Positions 1 through 8,475 are shown, counted from the first letter of the stretch. The stretch: 17,705 bases of DNA from Nitrospiria bacterium (GCA_030430725.1 JAUIKP010000014.1:1-17705); one strand, 5' to 3'. The notes: generated by a model from the letters alone, not told the origin. A program made the numbers and translations.

Positions 1-189
1 ATTATTTCAGTCTACCAATATGGGGTTTCCCCGTTCATGGGAACCTGTTGCCGTTTTGAACCTACATGTTCTCATTATGGCTTTGAGGCTATCCATAAAC
101 ATGGCGCGATGAAGGGTGCGGTCTTAATGGCCGGTCGAATTCTCAAGTGTCATCCATTCCATCCTGGGGGGCTGGATCCGGTTCCCTGA
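1..189 (+). CDS. yidD: YidD membrane protein insertion efficiency factor, 3' part
   Basis: The first 62 codons of the window form an open frame ending in TGA at 187–189. It has the hallmark YidD pattern: [20 protein letters not shown], then [15 protein letters not shown], and the terminal CHPFHPGG. The cluster of conserved cysteines (CC, C, C) is visible. The protein is normally about 70–90 residues, so roughly the first ten or more residues lie outside the window. YidD is a small amphipathic inner-membrane-associated protein thought to help YidC insert membrane proteins. Its position directly upstream of yidC is the classic rpmH–rnpA–yidD–yidC order, so rnpA and rpmH are expected just left of the window. 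It was identified from translated motifs only, with no sign of disruption. Confidence 0.93.
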   Translation: MISVYQYGVSPFMGTCCRFEPTCSHYGFEAIHKHGAMKGAVLMAGRILKCHPFHPGGLDPVP

Positions 190-258
190 ACACTGAATAT
201 TTTGCCTCCGTTTGATTGTTAATTACCACCAGCTTTATGGGACTCACGAGTTAGAAAA

Positions 259-2001
259 ATGGAAAAGCGCGTCGTCCTTTTCCTTGTTCTTTCCTTAGGG
301 ATTATCTTTGGGTATGACCTCCTCCTGAAGGAGTTGGGATATTCTCCGTTCTCTACCAGTCCGATCATCGATCAAGAGCTGACAACCGGTTTGCCGAAAA
401 AAGGGGCGGATGCTGAAACCACCCCCTCTTCTTCTGTATCTGAACCCCCTTCAATATCTTCCTCTATTCCTTCTGCTGAGCCATTGCTTACGGAAGAGGT
501 TGTGGTTGTTGAGACCCCGCTTTTTCGTGCTGATATTTCCGGCCAGGGAGGAGTCATAACTTCCTGGGAGTTAAAAAAATATCTCACTCAGGCAGAGGAG
601 AATGTTCCCGTACAATTGGTATATCCAAATGGACAGTTTCCCGAACCACTCACGGTTCAGATCAAAGGCAATGAAGCGGAGACCCAGCGTCTTCGTCAAG
701 GGAACTTTCAAATCAAAAAAAATTTTACCGATCTGGATGAAGCTCATCCCACGGGTAAAGTACTTTTAACCTATTCGTCTTCTGAACCCGAGCTGTGGGT
801 CCAAAAAGAACTCACCTTTCATTACGATTCCTATTTGGTGGATATCATCATTCGCACGCGGGGAATTTCAGAGGGTATTGATGTGCTTTTGGGCACCAAT
901 TTCGGTGTGGTGGAATGGGGCCAGGGATTCATTGGATTACTGGGATCTGCCTGGATGGTCGGGGAGGAAATGGAAAAGGTGTCTCCGGATGCCGATGCGC
1001 CGATCCTGCGTCGCGATGGTTCTGTCAGGTGGTTGGCCCTTCAGGATAAATACTTTATGAGTGTTTTTATCCCGGAAAATGCGAACGGCCTGTTTTCCAA
1101 GCTTGAAACCGATATGGTCGTCTCAGCGGGCATGTCTCTTCCTGGGGGATCCGGGGAACAAGTCCATAAGACAAAATTGTACGCCGGCCCCAAAAAATAC
1201 GATGTTCTTAAATCATTTGAGATCGGGTTGGAAGATACCATCGATTTTGGATGGTTTATTTATGGCAGTTGGAGCATTGTGAAAGCCGTGGCAAAGCCGC
1301 TGTTTTCAGTTTTACGGTTCATTAATGACTATACCCATAATTATGGTGTGGCCATTATTCTACTGACCTTAGGGATAAAATTGTTATTTGTTCCTTTGCA
1401 ATACAAAAGCTACAAGTCGATGCAGGGGATGCAAACCATTCAACCCAAGGTTCTGGCACTACAGGAAAAATTTAAAGATAACAAGGAAAAACTCAATCAG
1501 GAACTGATGAAGCTCTATAAAGAGCATAAAGTCAATCCAGTCGGTGGATGTCTCCCCATGGTATTGCAGATGCCGGTGTTTGTTGCCCTCTTTAATATTT
1601 TGTATATGACGATCGATCTCCGCCAGGCCCCGTTTATGCTGTGGGTTACAGACCTTTCTGCCCAAGATCCGTATTATGTGCTGCCTGTGCTGATGGGGAT
1701 TTCTATGGTCGTTCAACAAAAAATCATGCCCACCACGATGGACCCGACCCAGGCAAAAATGATGATGATTCTTCCTGTCGGATTGACCTTTTTGTTTGTA
1801 ACCTTTCCCGCAGGTTTGGTGTTATATTGGGTAACAAATAATGTGCTGACTGTGACTCAGCAGTTTGTGACCGACAGGTATATTTTGAAAAAGCCGAGAG
1901 GTGGGTCTACGGATCAATCTCCCAAAGGGAGCGAACCTGCTTTGGAATCCGGGAAAAAGAAACGTTCGTCATCTCCCTCGGGCTCTTCCTCTAAATCCTA
2001 A
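259..2001 (+). CDS. yidC: YidC membrane protein insertase (long Gram-negative type)
   Basis: YidC inserts proteins into the cytoplasmic membrane, alone or with SecYEG, and acts on subunits such as ATP synthase c. The 580-residue product has an N-terminal transmembrane helix (about 5–23), a Ser/Pro/Thr-rich linker (about 48–80), and a large periplasmic domain (about 85–330). The conserved five-helix insertase core begins near 360 and contains KVNPVGGCLPMVLQMPVF (424–441) and the late PAGLVLYWVTNN segment (518–528). The C-terminal tail (about 543–580) is basic and Ser/Lys-rich, as expected for a ribosome-contacting tail. The length and periplasmic domain indicate a Gram-negative envelope. The groove position that is Arg366 in E. 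coli appears to be Lys374 here. The start ATG has only a weak upstream purine stretch. The gene lies 69 nt after yidD and 14 nt before mnmE, so it is probably part of one transcription unit. Confidence 0.97.
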   Translation: MEKRVVLFLVLSLGIIFGYDLLLKELGYSPFSTSPIIDQELTTGLPKKGADAETTPSSSVSEPPSISSSIPSAEPLLTEEVVVVETPLFRADISGQGGVITSWELKKYLTQAEENVPVQLVYPNGQFPEPLTVQIKGNEAETQRLRQGNFQIKKNFTDLDEAHPTGKVLLTYSSSEPELWVQKELTFHYDSYLVDIIIRTRGISEGIDVLLGTNFGVVEWGQGFIGLLGSAWMVGEEMEKVSPDADAPILRRDGSVRWLALQDKYFMSVFIPENANGLFSKLETDMVVSAGMSLPGGSGEQVHKTKLYAGPKKYDVLKSFEIGLEDTIDFGWFIYGSWSIVKAVAKPLFSVLRFINDYTHNYGVAIILLTLGIKLLFVPLQYKSYKSMQGMQTIQPKVLALQEKFKDNKEKLNQELMKLYKEHKVNPVGGCLPMVLQMPVFVALFNILYMTIDLRQAPFMLWVTDLSAQDPYYVLPVLMGISMVVQQKIMPTTMDPTQAKMMMILPVGLTFLFVTFPAGLVLYWVTNNVLTVTQQFVTDRYILKKPRGGSTDQSPKGSEPALESGKKKRSSSPSGSSSKS

Positions 2002-2015
2002 TCCTGCCTCTGTCT

Positions 2016-3476
2016 ATGGTTATGGGCTCTTTAGACGACACCATCTGTGCCGTAGCTACCCCCATGGGCGAAGGGGGAGTGGGGATCGTTCGAGTCAGTG
2101 GGACTCATGCCCTTCCTGTTGCCTCAAGTATCCTTCGATTACGTTCCGGCAAACCTCTTGAACAGATTAACCCCTACCAGATGTACCTGGGGCAATTTGT
2201 TTGGAACCCTCTCCAACCTGGGAAAATTGGGGCAAGAGAGATTTCTTCGGCATTGGATGAGGTGTTGGTTGTAATGATGCGAGCTCCACGGTCCTATACG
2301 GGAGAAGATGTCGTTGAAGTGCATGCCCATGGAGGGCCGGTTATTATGAACGCCATTTGCGAAGCCTTAACGCAGGTTGGGGCTAGGCTGGCTGAACCTG
2401 GGGAGTTTACGAAGCGGAGTTTTTTGAACGGGCGGATGGATTTAACACAAGCGGAAGGGGTTTTAGACACCATACGCGCTAATTCTCTTCAGAGTTTGAG
2501 GATAGCCCAGGAGCATCTACAGGGGCGGCTATCTATGGTCATTCAACATCAACGGGACCGTCTCGTGAAACTTGTTGCCCATTTGGAAGCCGGAATGGAC
2601 TTTGTCGATGATGATATTCAGTTTATTGATCAAAGCGAGCTCAAACAAAATACACAGGAGATTTTGCGAGAAATCCTGCAATTATTGGAGTCCGCCGAAG
2701 AGGGCCGAATGATTCGAGAAGGCATTCGCACTGTCATTCTTGGGCGACCCAATGTAGGAAAGTCCAGTTTGTTAAATGGCATACTGGGAACCAATCGAGC
2801 TATTGTATCTCATATTCCCGGGACCACGCGTGATGTACTCGAAGAGGCGATTTTGGTTGAAGGAGTCATGATACGGCTCTTTGATACTGCCGGATTACGA
2901 GAAACGACGGATGAATTAGAAAATGAAGGAATGAATCGCGCCACTCAGGCCATTGAAGAAGCTGACGTGTTAATTATGGCATTTGATCGTAGCTCAGTGC
3001 TTAATGAAAAAGACTTATTTTTTATTGAAAAATATACTGAAAAACCCTGTGTTATGGTGCTCAATAAAATCGATTTACCGGCCAAATTTTCTCAGAAAGA
3101 ACTGCAAGATATTGTCAGCCAACCTAAAAACAAATGTGAAGATGGTGCTGTGGGAGAGAGGAAGTATGTCGAAGTCTCTGCATTAAGTGGTGAAGGACTT
3201 GATTGTTTAAAAAAAGCCATCAAAAGCCTGGCTGTTGGTCGTCAATTTGAAGGTGGAGATTCAGTGCTCGTTTCACGGTTGAGACATAAGACATTACTTC
3301 ACAATGCAGGAGAGGCCTTGAAAAACGCTATATTAGCCATAGATGACAGGCTTTCAGCCGAATGTATTGCATTAGAATTACGGATGGCCCTGAATTCTCT
3401 TGGAGAAATAGTCGGTGCAATCACGAATGAGGATATTTTGGATCAAATTTTTCGTGAGTTTTGCATTGGCAAGTAA
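2016..3476 (+). CDS. mnmE: MnmE (TrmE) tRNA modification GTPase
   Basis: MnmE works with MnmG to add the (carboxymethyl)aminomethyl group at C5 of wobble uridine U34 in certain tRNAs, using GTP, methylene-tetrahydrofolate, FAD and an amino donor. The 486-residue protein shows the N-terminal folate-binding domain (about 7–125). The helical-domain signature FLNGRMDLTQAEGVLDTIRA spans 136–155. The inserted G domain has G1 GRPNVGKSS (243–251), G2 GTTRD (269–273), G3 DTAGLRE (290–296) and G4 NKID (350–353). The C-terminal FCIGK (482–486) carries the invariant cysteine. It is slightly longer than the usual ~450–460 residues because of loops near 65–80 and 365–385. The start is ATG 2016; ATG 2022, two codons on, is equally plausible, and neither has a clear ribosome site. 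It sits between yidC and its partner mnmG. Confidence 0.97.
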   Translation: MVMGSLDDTICAVATPMGEGGVGIVRVSGTHALPVASSILRLRSGKPLEQINPYQMYLGQFVWNPLQPGKIGAREISSALDEVLVVMMRAPRSYTGEDVVEVHAHGGPVIMNAICEALTQVGARLAEPGEFTKRSFLNGRMDLTQAEGVLDTIRANSLQSLRIAQEHLQGRLSMVIQHQRDRLVKLVAHLEAGMDFVDDDIQFIDQSELKQNTQEILREILQLLESAEEGRMIREGIRTVILGRPNVGKSSLLNGILGTNRAIVSHIPGTTRDVLEEAILVEGVMIRLFDTAGLRETTDELENEGMNRATQAIEEADVLIMAFDRSSVLNEKDLFFIEKYTEKPCVMVLNKIDLPAKFSQKELQDIVSQPKNKCEDGAVGERKYVEVSALSGEGLDCLKKAIKSLAVGRQFEGGDSVLVSRLRHKTLLHNAGEALKNAILAIDDRLSAECIALELRMALNSLGEIVGAITNEDILDQIFREFCIGK

Positions 3477-3521
3477 CAGCCATTTCTACAAAATTGTCAA
3501 TAAAAATTCAGGATACAACCA

Positions 3522-5384
3522 ATGAGTAGGGAATGTGACATTGTCGTCGTCGGAGGAGGTCATGCCGGGTGTGAGGCTGCCCTTGCGGCCGCCAGGATGG
3601 GATGTAAGGTGGTGATGCTGACCATTGATTCCCAAAAAATCGCTACGATGCCATGTAATCCCGCTGTAGGAGGGATCGGGAAGGGCCATCTCGTCAAGGA
3701 AATTGATGCTCTCGGTGGAGAAATAGGATGGAACACCGACCAATCCGGCATTCAATTCCGTGTGCTCAATATGCGGAAAGGACCGGCTGTGCGTGCCACG
3801 CGAGTCCAGTGCGACAAACAGCTTTATGCCAATCGAATGCAGGAGACGGTAAGCAGACAGGATAATTTATCCAGTATTCAAGGCACAGTTAATCGGATTC
3901 TCACGCAGGGCGGTGCGGTCAAAGGTGTCACGACCAATAGCGGCGAAACTATTTTCACGAAAGCGGTTGTCTTGACATCGGGGACCTTTTTGAAAGGTCT
4001 TATGCATATTGGATTGAATCATCTTCCAGGCGGGCGGGCTGGTGAGCCATCCGCAGAGAATCTATCAGATTGCATGAGAGACTTTGGATTTGAAATTGGA
4101 CGATTAAAAACTGGAACCCCTCCGAGGATAGATAGAGATTCAATAGATTTTAGCGTCATGATTCCGCAGCCTGGGGATTCGGTTCCTCGACCATTTTCTA
4201 TTCGAACCACTCATATTCCCAACCCACAAATTCACTGCCATATTACCTATACAAATGATGAAACTCATCGAATTATAAGGGAAAATCTTGATAGATCTCC
4301 GATGTACTGCGGAATCATTGAATCTACGGGACCGCGCTATTGCCCCTCGATTGAAGATAAAGTGGTTCGGTTTTCTGACAAAACCAGGCATCAGATTTTC
4401 ATGGAACCTGAAACCCTTGAGTCACGCTCATTTTACCCTAATGGGATTTCTACCAGCTTACCGGTAGACGTACAGCAGGCCTTTGTTCGAACGATACCGG
4501 GTCTTGAACGGGCGGTTTTTCTTAGACCAGGCTATGCGATTGAATATGATTACTTCCCGCCACGACAACTTCATGAAACATTGGAAACGAAACTCGTCAA
4601 AGGACTCTTTCATGCCGGGCAAATAAACGGGACATCTGGCTATGAAGAAGCGGCCGCGCAGGGAATTATGGCGGGTATTAATGCTGCTCTTCAGGTGAAG
4701 GGTGAGAATCCGCTTATTTTGGATAGGTCGCAGGCGTATATTGGTGTGTTGATTGATGATTTAATCACAAAAGATGCACGTGAACCCTATAGAATGTTTA
4801 CCTCAAGAGCTGAGTATCGTTTGCTTCTCAGAGAGGATAATGCTGACTTCCGTTTAACGGAGCACGGCTATCGTATCGGTCTTGTGCCTGAGAGAACATT
4901 TAATGCTTTTCAGGAAAAAAAGGGAAAGATCGAGCGGGAAATTCAGAGACTTCATTCCACTGCTCCAAGACCATCAGGTCTGGTCCTTGAGGATATGATT
5001 CCAATGGAAAGCTTTGCCCCCAATTCGTCGCTCGCGCAACTTCTTCGAAGGCCTGAAGTTTCCTATCATCATTTGGCTCAGTTTTTAAATGGAACAAAAG
5101 AGGATAATCCTGACGTGGTCGAGGCCATTGAAATATCCATCAAGTATGAGGGGTATATTAAGCGACAGGAACAACTTATCGGACAATTTAAAAAGCTTGA
5201 GCATCGGCATGTTCCCGATAACTTTAATTATGATGATATCAAGGGGTTTTCCCATGAAATTGTTGAAAAACTAAAGAAAGTGCGCCCTTCATCCATTGGC
5301 CAGGCTTCCCGAATTTCTGGAATGACCCCTGCCGCCATGTCACTTCTCCTTGTTGCCGTGGAAAAACATAAAAAGGCCAGCTAG
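3522..5384 (+). CDS. mnmG: MnmG (GidA) tRNA U34 carboxymethylaminomethyl modification enzyme
   Basis: This is the FAD-dependent partner of MnmE in making cmnm5U34. The 620-residue length is normal. The FAD Rossmann motif [10 protein letters not shown] is at 11–20. The family signature [13 protein letters not shown] is at 44–56, followed by [16 protein letters not shown] (83–98). Further landmarks are KTGTPPR, the [11 protein letters not shown] segment with the catalytic cysteine, the [12 protein letters not shown] motif, and [20 protein letters not shown]. The C-terminal helical region, ending near [15 protein letters not shown], is the MnmE- and tRNA-binding part. The ATG is preceded by AGGA at 3510–3513, which supports this start. 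It follows mnmE by 45 nt, and the gene pair acts as one heterotetrameric enzyme. No disruptions are visible. Confidence 0.98.
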   Translation: MSRECDIVVVGGGHAGCEAALAAARMGCKVVMLTIDSQKIATMPCNPAVGGIGKGHLVKEIDALGGEIGWNTDQSGIQFRVLNMRKGPAVRATRVQCDKQLYANRMQETVSRQDNLSSIQGTVNRILTQGGAVKGVTTNSGETIFTKAVVLTSGTFLKGLMHIGLNHLPGGRAGEPSAENLSDCMRDFGFEIGRLKTGTPPRIDRDSIDFSVMIPQPGDSVPRPFSIRTTHIPNPQIHCHITYTNDETHRIIRENLDRSPMYCGIIESTGPRYCPSIEDKVVRFSDKTRHQIFMEPETLESRSFYPNGISTSLPVDVQQAFVRTIPGLERAVFLRPGYAIEYDYFPPRQLHETLETKLVKGLFHAGQINGTSGYEEAAAQGIMAGINAALQVKGENPLILDRSQAYIGVLIDDLITKDAREPYRMFTSRAEYRLLLREDNADFRLTEHGYRIGLVPERTFNAFQEKKGKIEREIQRLHSTAPRPSGLVLEDMIPMESFAPNSSLAQLLRRPEVSYHHLAQFLNGTKEDNPDVVEAIEISIKYEGYIKRQEQLIGQFKKLEHRHVPDNFNYDDIKGFSHEIVEKLKKVRPSSIGQASRISGMTPAAMSLLLVAVEKHKKAS

Positions 5385-5456
5385 TTTTTGACTTATCTTC
5401 AGCCAGGCTCCGGATTTGGTGATTCAGCGTATTCAGTTTGAAAAGCCCAATGGAAA

Positions 5457-5484
5457 TCATTTTTTTTTGATTCAGAAAAAATGA
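5457..5484. repeat. AT-rich inverted repeat just before rsmG
   Basis: Nine-base perfect arms, TCATTTTTT (5457–5465) and AAAAAATGA (5476–5484), flank a ten-base loop. The right arm ends two bases before the rsmG ATG. As RNA it would form a weak A/U hairpin over the region where the ribosome binds. As DNA it is a bendable A/T tract next to a parS site. It could be a weak terminator for mnmG readthrough or a chance structure. No function is demonstrated. Confidence 0.35.
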
Positions 5485-5485
5485 G

Positions 5486-6154
5486 ATGTTCCACGTGGAA
5501 CAAAAAGATCAATCTTTTAATTTCCTAGATCATTTCATACAGGGGGCTCATAAGCTTGGGCTATCATTCTCTGAAGAAATACTTTGGAAATTTGGTTTGT
5601 ATTATGATGAATTGTGTCGATGGGACCGTTCAATAAATCTGACCGGCCTTCGCACAGACAGCGAGCGGACCGTTTTGCTGTTTGTCGATTCGTTGGCGGG
5701 ACATTTGGCGCTTGGAAATAATCCTGATGTCAGGATTGTTGATATTGGAACAGGTGGTGGTTTCCCTGGGATACCGCTAAAGTTGGCTTTGCCGGCTCTT
5801 GATGTTGTATTAATGGAACCCAGATCCAATAAGACGGCCTTCCTCCATAATATTATTGGGAAGCTTGATTTGCCCAAAATTTCTGTTGTCTCACGTCGGT
5901 TGGAAGACTTTGATTCCATATCGGTGCATGAAGAAAAGTGTGATGTCGCCATTTGTAAAGGGGTTAATGTAGACCACATCCTGCCGCATCTTGTCCGTAT
6001 TTTAAAAAATAATGGAAAACTAGTTGTATTTCGCTCGAAAAATATTGACAATCATTTTCGACTCAATGGAATGAAAGTGTGTGAAGAATTGTCCTATGAA
6101 TTGCCGTTTGGATATGGAAGTCGTGTCTTGTCGGTATTGAAATATGAATCATAG
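5486..6154 (+). CDS. rsmG: RsmG (GidB) 16S rRNA m7G methyltransferase
   Basis: RsmG methylates N7 of G527 (E. coli numbering) in 16S rRNA using S-adenosylmethionine; its loss gives low-level streptomycin resistance in several bacteria. The 222-residue product has the typical N-terminal helices and the INLTG motif (50–54). The SAM-binding motif VDIGTGGGFPGIPLKLA runs from 85 to 101, followed by the acidic EPRSNKTAFL (111–120). The length is normal. The start at 5486 gives MFHVEQ, a common beginning for this family when a parS site overlaps the gene start. The six codons are essentially the parS palindrome. Only a GAG precedes the ATG, so the ribosome-binding site is poor. The gene lies in the classic mnmG–rsmG–parA–parB order. 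Confidence 0.97.
   Translation: MFHVEQKDQSFNFLDHFIQGAHKLGLSFSEEILWKFGLYYDELCRWDRSINLTGLRTDSERTVLLFVDSLAGHLALGNNPDVRIVDIGTGGGFPGIPLKLALPALDVVLMEPRSNKTAFLHNIIGKLDLPKISVVSRRLEDFDSISVHEEKCDVAICKGVNVDHILPHLVRILKNNGKLVVFRSKNIDNHFRLNGMKVCEELSYELPFGYGSRVLSVLKYES
5487..5502. promoter_or_regulatory. parS: parS centromere site 1 (inside rsmG start)
   Basis: This is the perfect 16-bp palindrome TGTTCCACGTGGAACA. It matches the widely conserved parS consensus family (TGTTTCACGTGAAACA) with the symmetric C/G variant also known in pseudomonads. It is the DNA on which ParB loads and from which the CTP-dependent clamp spreads. It encodes residues 1–6 of RsmG. It lies about 1.4 kb upstream of parB, where such sites are expected. 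Confidence 0.93.
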
Positions 6155-6168
6155 GCAGGCAATTGTCC

Positions 6169-6184
6169 TGTTCCACGTGGAACG
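6169..6184. promoter_or_regulatory. parS: parS centromere site 2 (upstream of parA)
   Basis: TGTTCCACGTGGAACG has a perfect 14-bp palindromic core (6170–6183) and differs from the first site only at the last base. It sits in the short gap between rsmG and parA, 25 nt before the preferred parA ATG. ParB bound here could seed segregation complexes and could also affect parAB transcription; the second point is inference. Confidence 0.92.
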
Positions 6185-6208
6185 ATTGCTAATGTGGTTT
6201 ATTTGATT

Positions 6209-6979
6209 ATGTTAAAAAGAACCATTGCTATTGCCAATCAAAAAGGCGGAGTTGGAAAAACCACGACGTCAATCAACCTTGGCGCGGCTTTGGCAATATC
6301 TGGAAAATCTGTTTTATTGATTGATTTGGACCCACAGGCCAATGCGACGAGTGGGTTGTCAATTGAACCTCAAGGCGCAACTATTTATGAATGTTTAATG
6401 GATAGGCGCTTGGTGGAAAGCGTAGTTTTACCTACTAACATAAACGGGCTGAGTGTGGTGGCCTCAAAGGGCGATTTGGTCGGGGCGGAAATCGAACTGT
6501 CCAATCTCTCGGATCGTCAAACTATTCTGAAAACTGTGTTAGACGGAATGGTCGACTTCGAATTTATCATCATTGATTGTCCACCTGCCTTCGGCCTCTT
6601 GACCATCAATGCCCTTGTTGCAGCCTCTGACCTGATCATTCCCGTGCAATGTGAGTATTATGCCATGGAAGGATTGGGTCGTTTATTGGGAAATGTCGAA
6701 AGGATTCGGGAGTCATTTAATCCGGAGTTAGCTATTCAAGGCATTGTGTTGACGATGTATGATTCAAGAATTAATCTTTCGCGGCAGGTGCAAGATGAAA
6801 TTCGAGGATTTTTTGCAGATAAAGTCTTTCAGACTGTTATCCCAAGAAATGTGGCATTAGCTGAAGCGCCAAGTCATGGGAAGGCGGTTTTATCCTATAA
6901 TGCCGCGTCTAGTGGAGCCAAGGCCTATCTTGACCTCGCCAAGGAGATTTTGAGGAATGGAAAAGAAAGCGTTAGGTAA
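6209..6979 (+). CDS. parA: ParA (Soj) chromosome-partitioning ATPase
   Basis: ParA is a nucleoid-binding P-loop ATPase of the ParA/MinD family. It drives segregation of ParB–parS complexes by forming gradients on the nucleoid. From ATG 6209 the product is 256 residues. The deviant Walker A motif KGGVGKTTT is at 12–20 with its signature lysine, switch I DLDPQANATSGL is at 39–50, and Walker B IIDCPPAFG is at 121–129. An in-frame GTG at 6194 would add five residues. I prefer 6209 because family members begin just before the RTIAIANQKGGVGKT strand. Neither start has a good ribosome site. The very short N-terminus lacks the DNA-binding extension of plasmid ParA proteins, so this is the chromosomal type. 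The gene overlaps parB by 23 nt, and two parS sites lie just upstream. Confidence 0.97.
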   Translation: MLKRTIAIANQKGGVGKTTTSINLGAALAISGKSVLLIDLDPQANATSGLSIEPQGATIYECLMDRRLVESVVLPTNINGLSVVASKGDLVGAEIELSNLSDRQTILKTVLDGMVDFEFIIIDCPPAFGLLTINALVAASDLIIPVQCEYYAMEGLGRLLGNVERIRESFNPELAIQGIVLTMYDSRINLSRQVQDEIRGFFADKVFQTVIPRNVALAEAPSHGKAVLSYNAASSGAKAYLDLAKEILRNGKESVR

Positions 6980-7814
6980 AGGGCTTCAGGCCCTACTTCC
7001 TGAAAAAAAGACTCTTGTCTGGAAAGTGGAGCAGGATGGTCAGGCGGTCTCCATGATACCACTGGACCAGATCCTCCCGAACCGCTATCAGCCCAGAACG
7101 ACATTTTTGGAAGCGGAATTAGATGAGTTAGCGCAATCCGTCAAAGAGCATGGCGTACTGCAGCCGATTGTGGTCAGGAGAAAGGGCGATGGTATGTTCG
7201 AACTCATTGCCGGGGAACGCCGGTTTCGAGCGGCAAAAATTGCCGGTCTGCAGAGCATTCCTGTCCTGGTGAGGAATTCCAACGATGAGAAGGCATTGGC
7301 GATAGCCTTGGTAGAAAATATTCAACGTGAGAATCTCAATCCTATGGAGGAAGCGAAGGCCTATTCCCGATTAATGGGGGAATTCGGCTTAACTCAGGAT
7401 CTGGTTTCACGCTCTGTGGGAAAGGATCGTTCCTCCATCGCGAATATTGTAAGGCTGCTCACGCTGCCAAAGGATGTCCAGGAATATATTGAGACCGGGG
7501 TCATCAGTTTAGGGCATGCGAAGGTCTTAGCAGGCCTGCCAACTCCAGCAGCACAACTGCAGCTCGCCCAAAAAATTGTTTCCGAGCAACTCTCCGTTCG
7601 CCAAATTGAGCAGATGATTACCGTGCAGAGGAAAGGTAAGGGCGGCAAATCAAAAAAAGAGGAACCCAATAGATTTCGTAACCTGGAAGAGCAATTTCGA
7701 AAACGATTGGGTACTAAAGTCCAGGTGAAGGCGGGAGCCAGGGGCGGGCAGGTCATCATCCATTATTTTTCCGATGATGAACTGGATCGGATTGCTTCAC
7801 TAGTTATGGAATAG
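6957..7814 (+). CDS. parB: ParB (Spo0J) chromosome-partitioning protein, CTP clamp
   Basis: ParB binds parS, loads as a CTP-dependent sliding clamp, and stimulates ParA ATPase. The 285-residue product begins with the typical LGKGLQALLP stretch (6–15), the region that in ParB proteins usually touches ParA. The CTP-binding domain shows YQPR (44–47), GERRFRAAKIAG (86–97) and ENIQRENLNPMEEA (120–133). A helix-turn-helix DNA-binding region covers about 145–170. A Lys-rich linker (about 222–240) leads to a C-terminal dimerisation domain. Start ATG 6957 lies inside the end of parA, and AAGGAG at 6941–6946, ten bases upstream, supports it. This is translational coupling with parA. All clamp motifs are present, so the module looks functional. 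Confidence 0.97.
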   Translation: MEKKALGKGLQALLPEKKTLVWKVEQDGQAVSMIPLDQILPNRYQPRTTFLEAELDELAQSVKEHGVLQPIVVRRKGDGMFELIAGERRFRAAKIAGLQSIPVLVRNSNDEKALAIALVENIQRENLNPMEEAKAYSRLMGEFGLTQDLVSRSVGKDRSSIANIVRLLTLPKDVQEYIETGVISLGHAKVLAGLPTPAAQLQLAQKIVSEQLSVRQIEQMITVQRKGKGGKSKKEEPNRFRNLEEQFRKRLGTKVQVKAGARGGQVIIHYFSDDELDRIASLVME

Positions 7815-7817
7815 AAA

Positions 7818-7848
7818 TTGAATAATAACAAGATGGATGGCTTATAGT
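7818..7848 (+). promoter_or_regulatory. Candidate promoter for the bactofilin genes
   Basis: TTGAAT (7818–7823) and TATAGT (7843–7848) resemble sigma70 −35 and −10 boxes, with a 19-nt spacer that is longer than ideal. They begin just after parB and lie about 130 nt before the first bactofilin ATG. A perfect inverted repeat, CTTTAA–GCTG–TTAAAG (7863–7878), follows near the expected transcription start and could be an operator or a leader hairpin. The match is only moderate. Confidence 0.3.
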
Positions 7849-7974
7849 AAACATAGGCTCTCCTTTAAGCTGTTAAAGAATCATGATGGTGGCAAATGGT
7901 CGAGCAAATATTACGGGGTATCGAGTCAGGTATGAAGGAGTTGGAGCGCACAGTCATCGAGGAGGGAGAGGCTC

Positions 7975-8475
7975 ATGTTTTTCAAAAAAAACGATGAAAA
8001 CAGTGAGGATACAACAGAAATGAATCAAGGTCAGGAAAAGGAATCAGCTGTGGTGGACAGTCCGGTGACTTCAGCCAGCCAGCAGGAATCAGGTGATATC
8101 ATCGCCTTTGTAGGTGAAGAGGTGACCTTTAAAGGAACCATTCGGTATCAAGGCACGGTTCGAGTGGATGGCCGCCTGGAGGGAGAAATCTATACCGACG
8201 GTAATTTAATTATTGGGCAAAAAGCGGTCATCGCTGCCAAGATTCATGCTGGAACCATTATGTGTCAGGGACAATTGACGGGGGATGTCGAAGCCAAGCA
8301 CCGCGTTAAATTGTTATCCCCGGCTGTCTTTGAAGGAACCATTACTTCTCCCCTTCTTTCCATGGATGAGGGGGTAGTGTTTAATGGGACCTGCAATATG
8401 CCCCAAAAAATGGAGCGGAAAGGCAAGGAGACCAAACTTGTGATTTCGGTAGAAGAAGCTGTGAAGGTGAAATAA
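7975..8475 (+). CDS. Bactofilin (DUF583) cytoskeletal protein, first copy
   Basis: Bactofilins are small beta-helical proteins that polymerise without nucleotide and act as membrane-associated scaffolds. The 166-residue product has a bactofilin core at about 42–142, with repeating short Gly/hydrophobic beta turns such as FKGTIRYQGTVRVDGRLEGE and LIIGQKAVIAAKIHAGTI. It is flanked by polar, probably disordered tails. The N-terminus MFFKKNDE is hydrophobic then basic, resembling the membrane-tethering tails of other bactofilins (inference). The start is well supported by GGAGG at 7961–7965. It is clearly paralogous to the next gene, with the same segment order, for example GTVRVDG followed by LIIG and LLxPAV. 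The parB–bactofilin adjacency recalls Myxococcus xanthus, where bactofilins organise ParABS; a similar role here is inferred from context. Confidence 0.93.
   Translation: MFFKKNDENSEDTTEMNQGQEKESAVVDSPVTSASQQESGDIIAFVGEEVTFKGTIRYQGTVRVDGRLEGEIYTDGNLIIGQKAVIAAKIHAGTIMCQGQLTGDVEAKHRVKLLSPAVFEGTITSPLLSMDEGVVFNGTCNMPQKMERKGKETKLVISVEEAVKVK

Noticed and set aside
5602..6051. 149-residue minus-strand frame inside rsmG
   Set aside because: It is the antisense shadow of a well-conserved gene and its composition (Ser/Arg/Pro-rich) is typical of shadows.
1..7000. Replication origin (DnaA boxes, oriC)
   Set aside because: The gene order suggests an origin nearby, but I found no TTATCCACA-type boxes or AT-rich unwinding region here. 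The gaps are too short.
7394..7759. 121-residue minus-strand frame inside parB
   Set aside because: Antisense shadow of parB with no recognisable domain.
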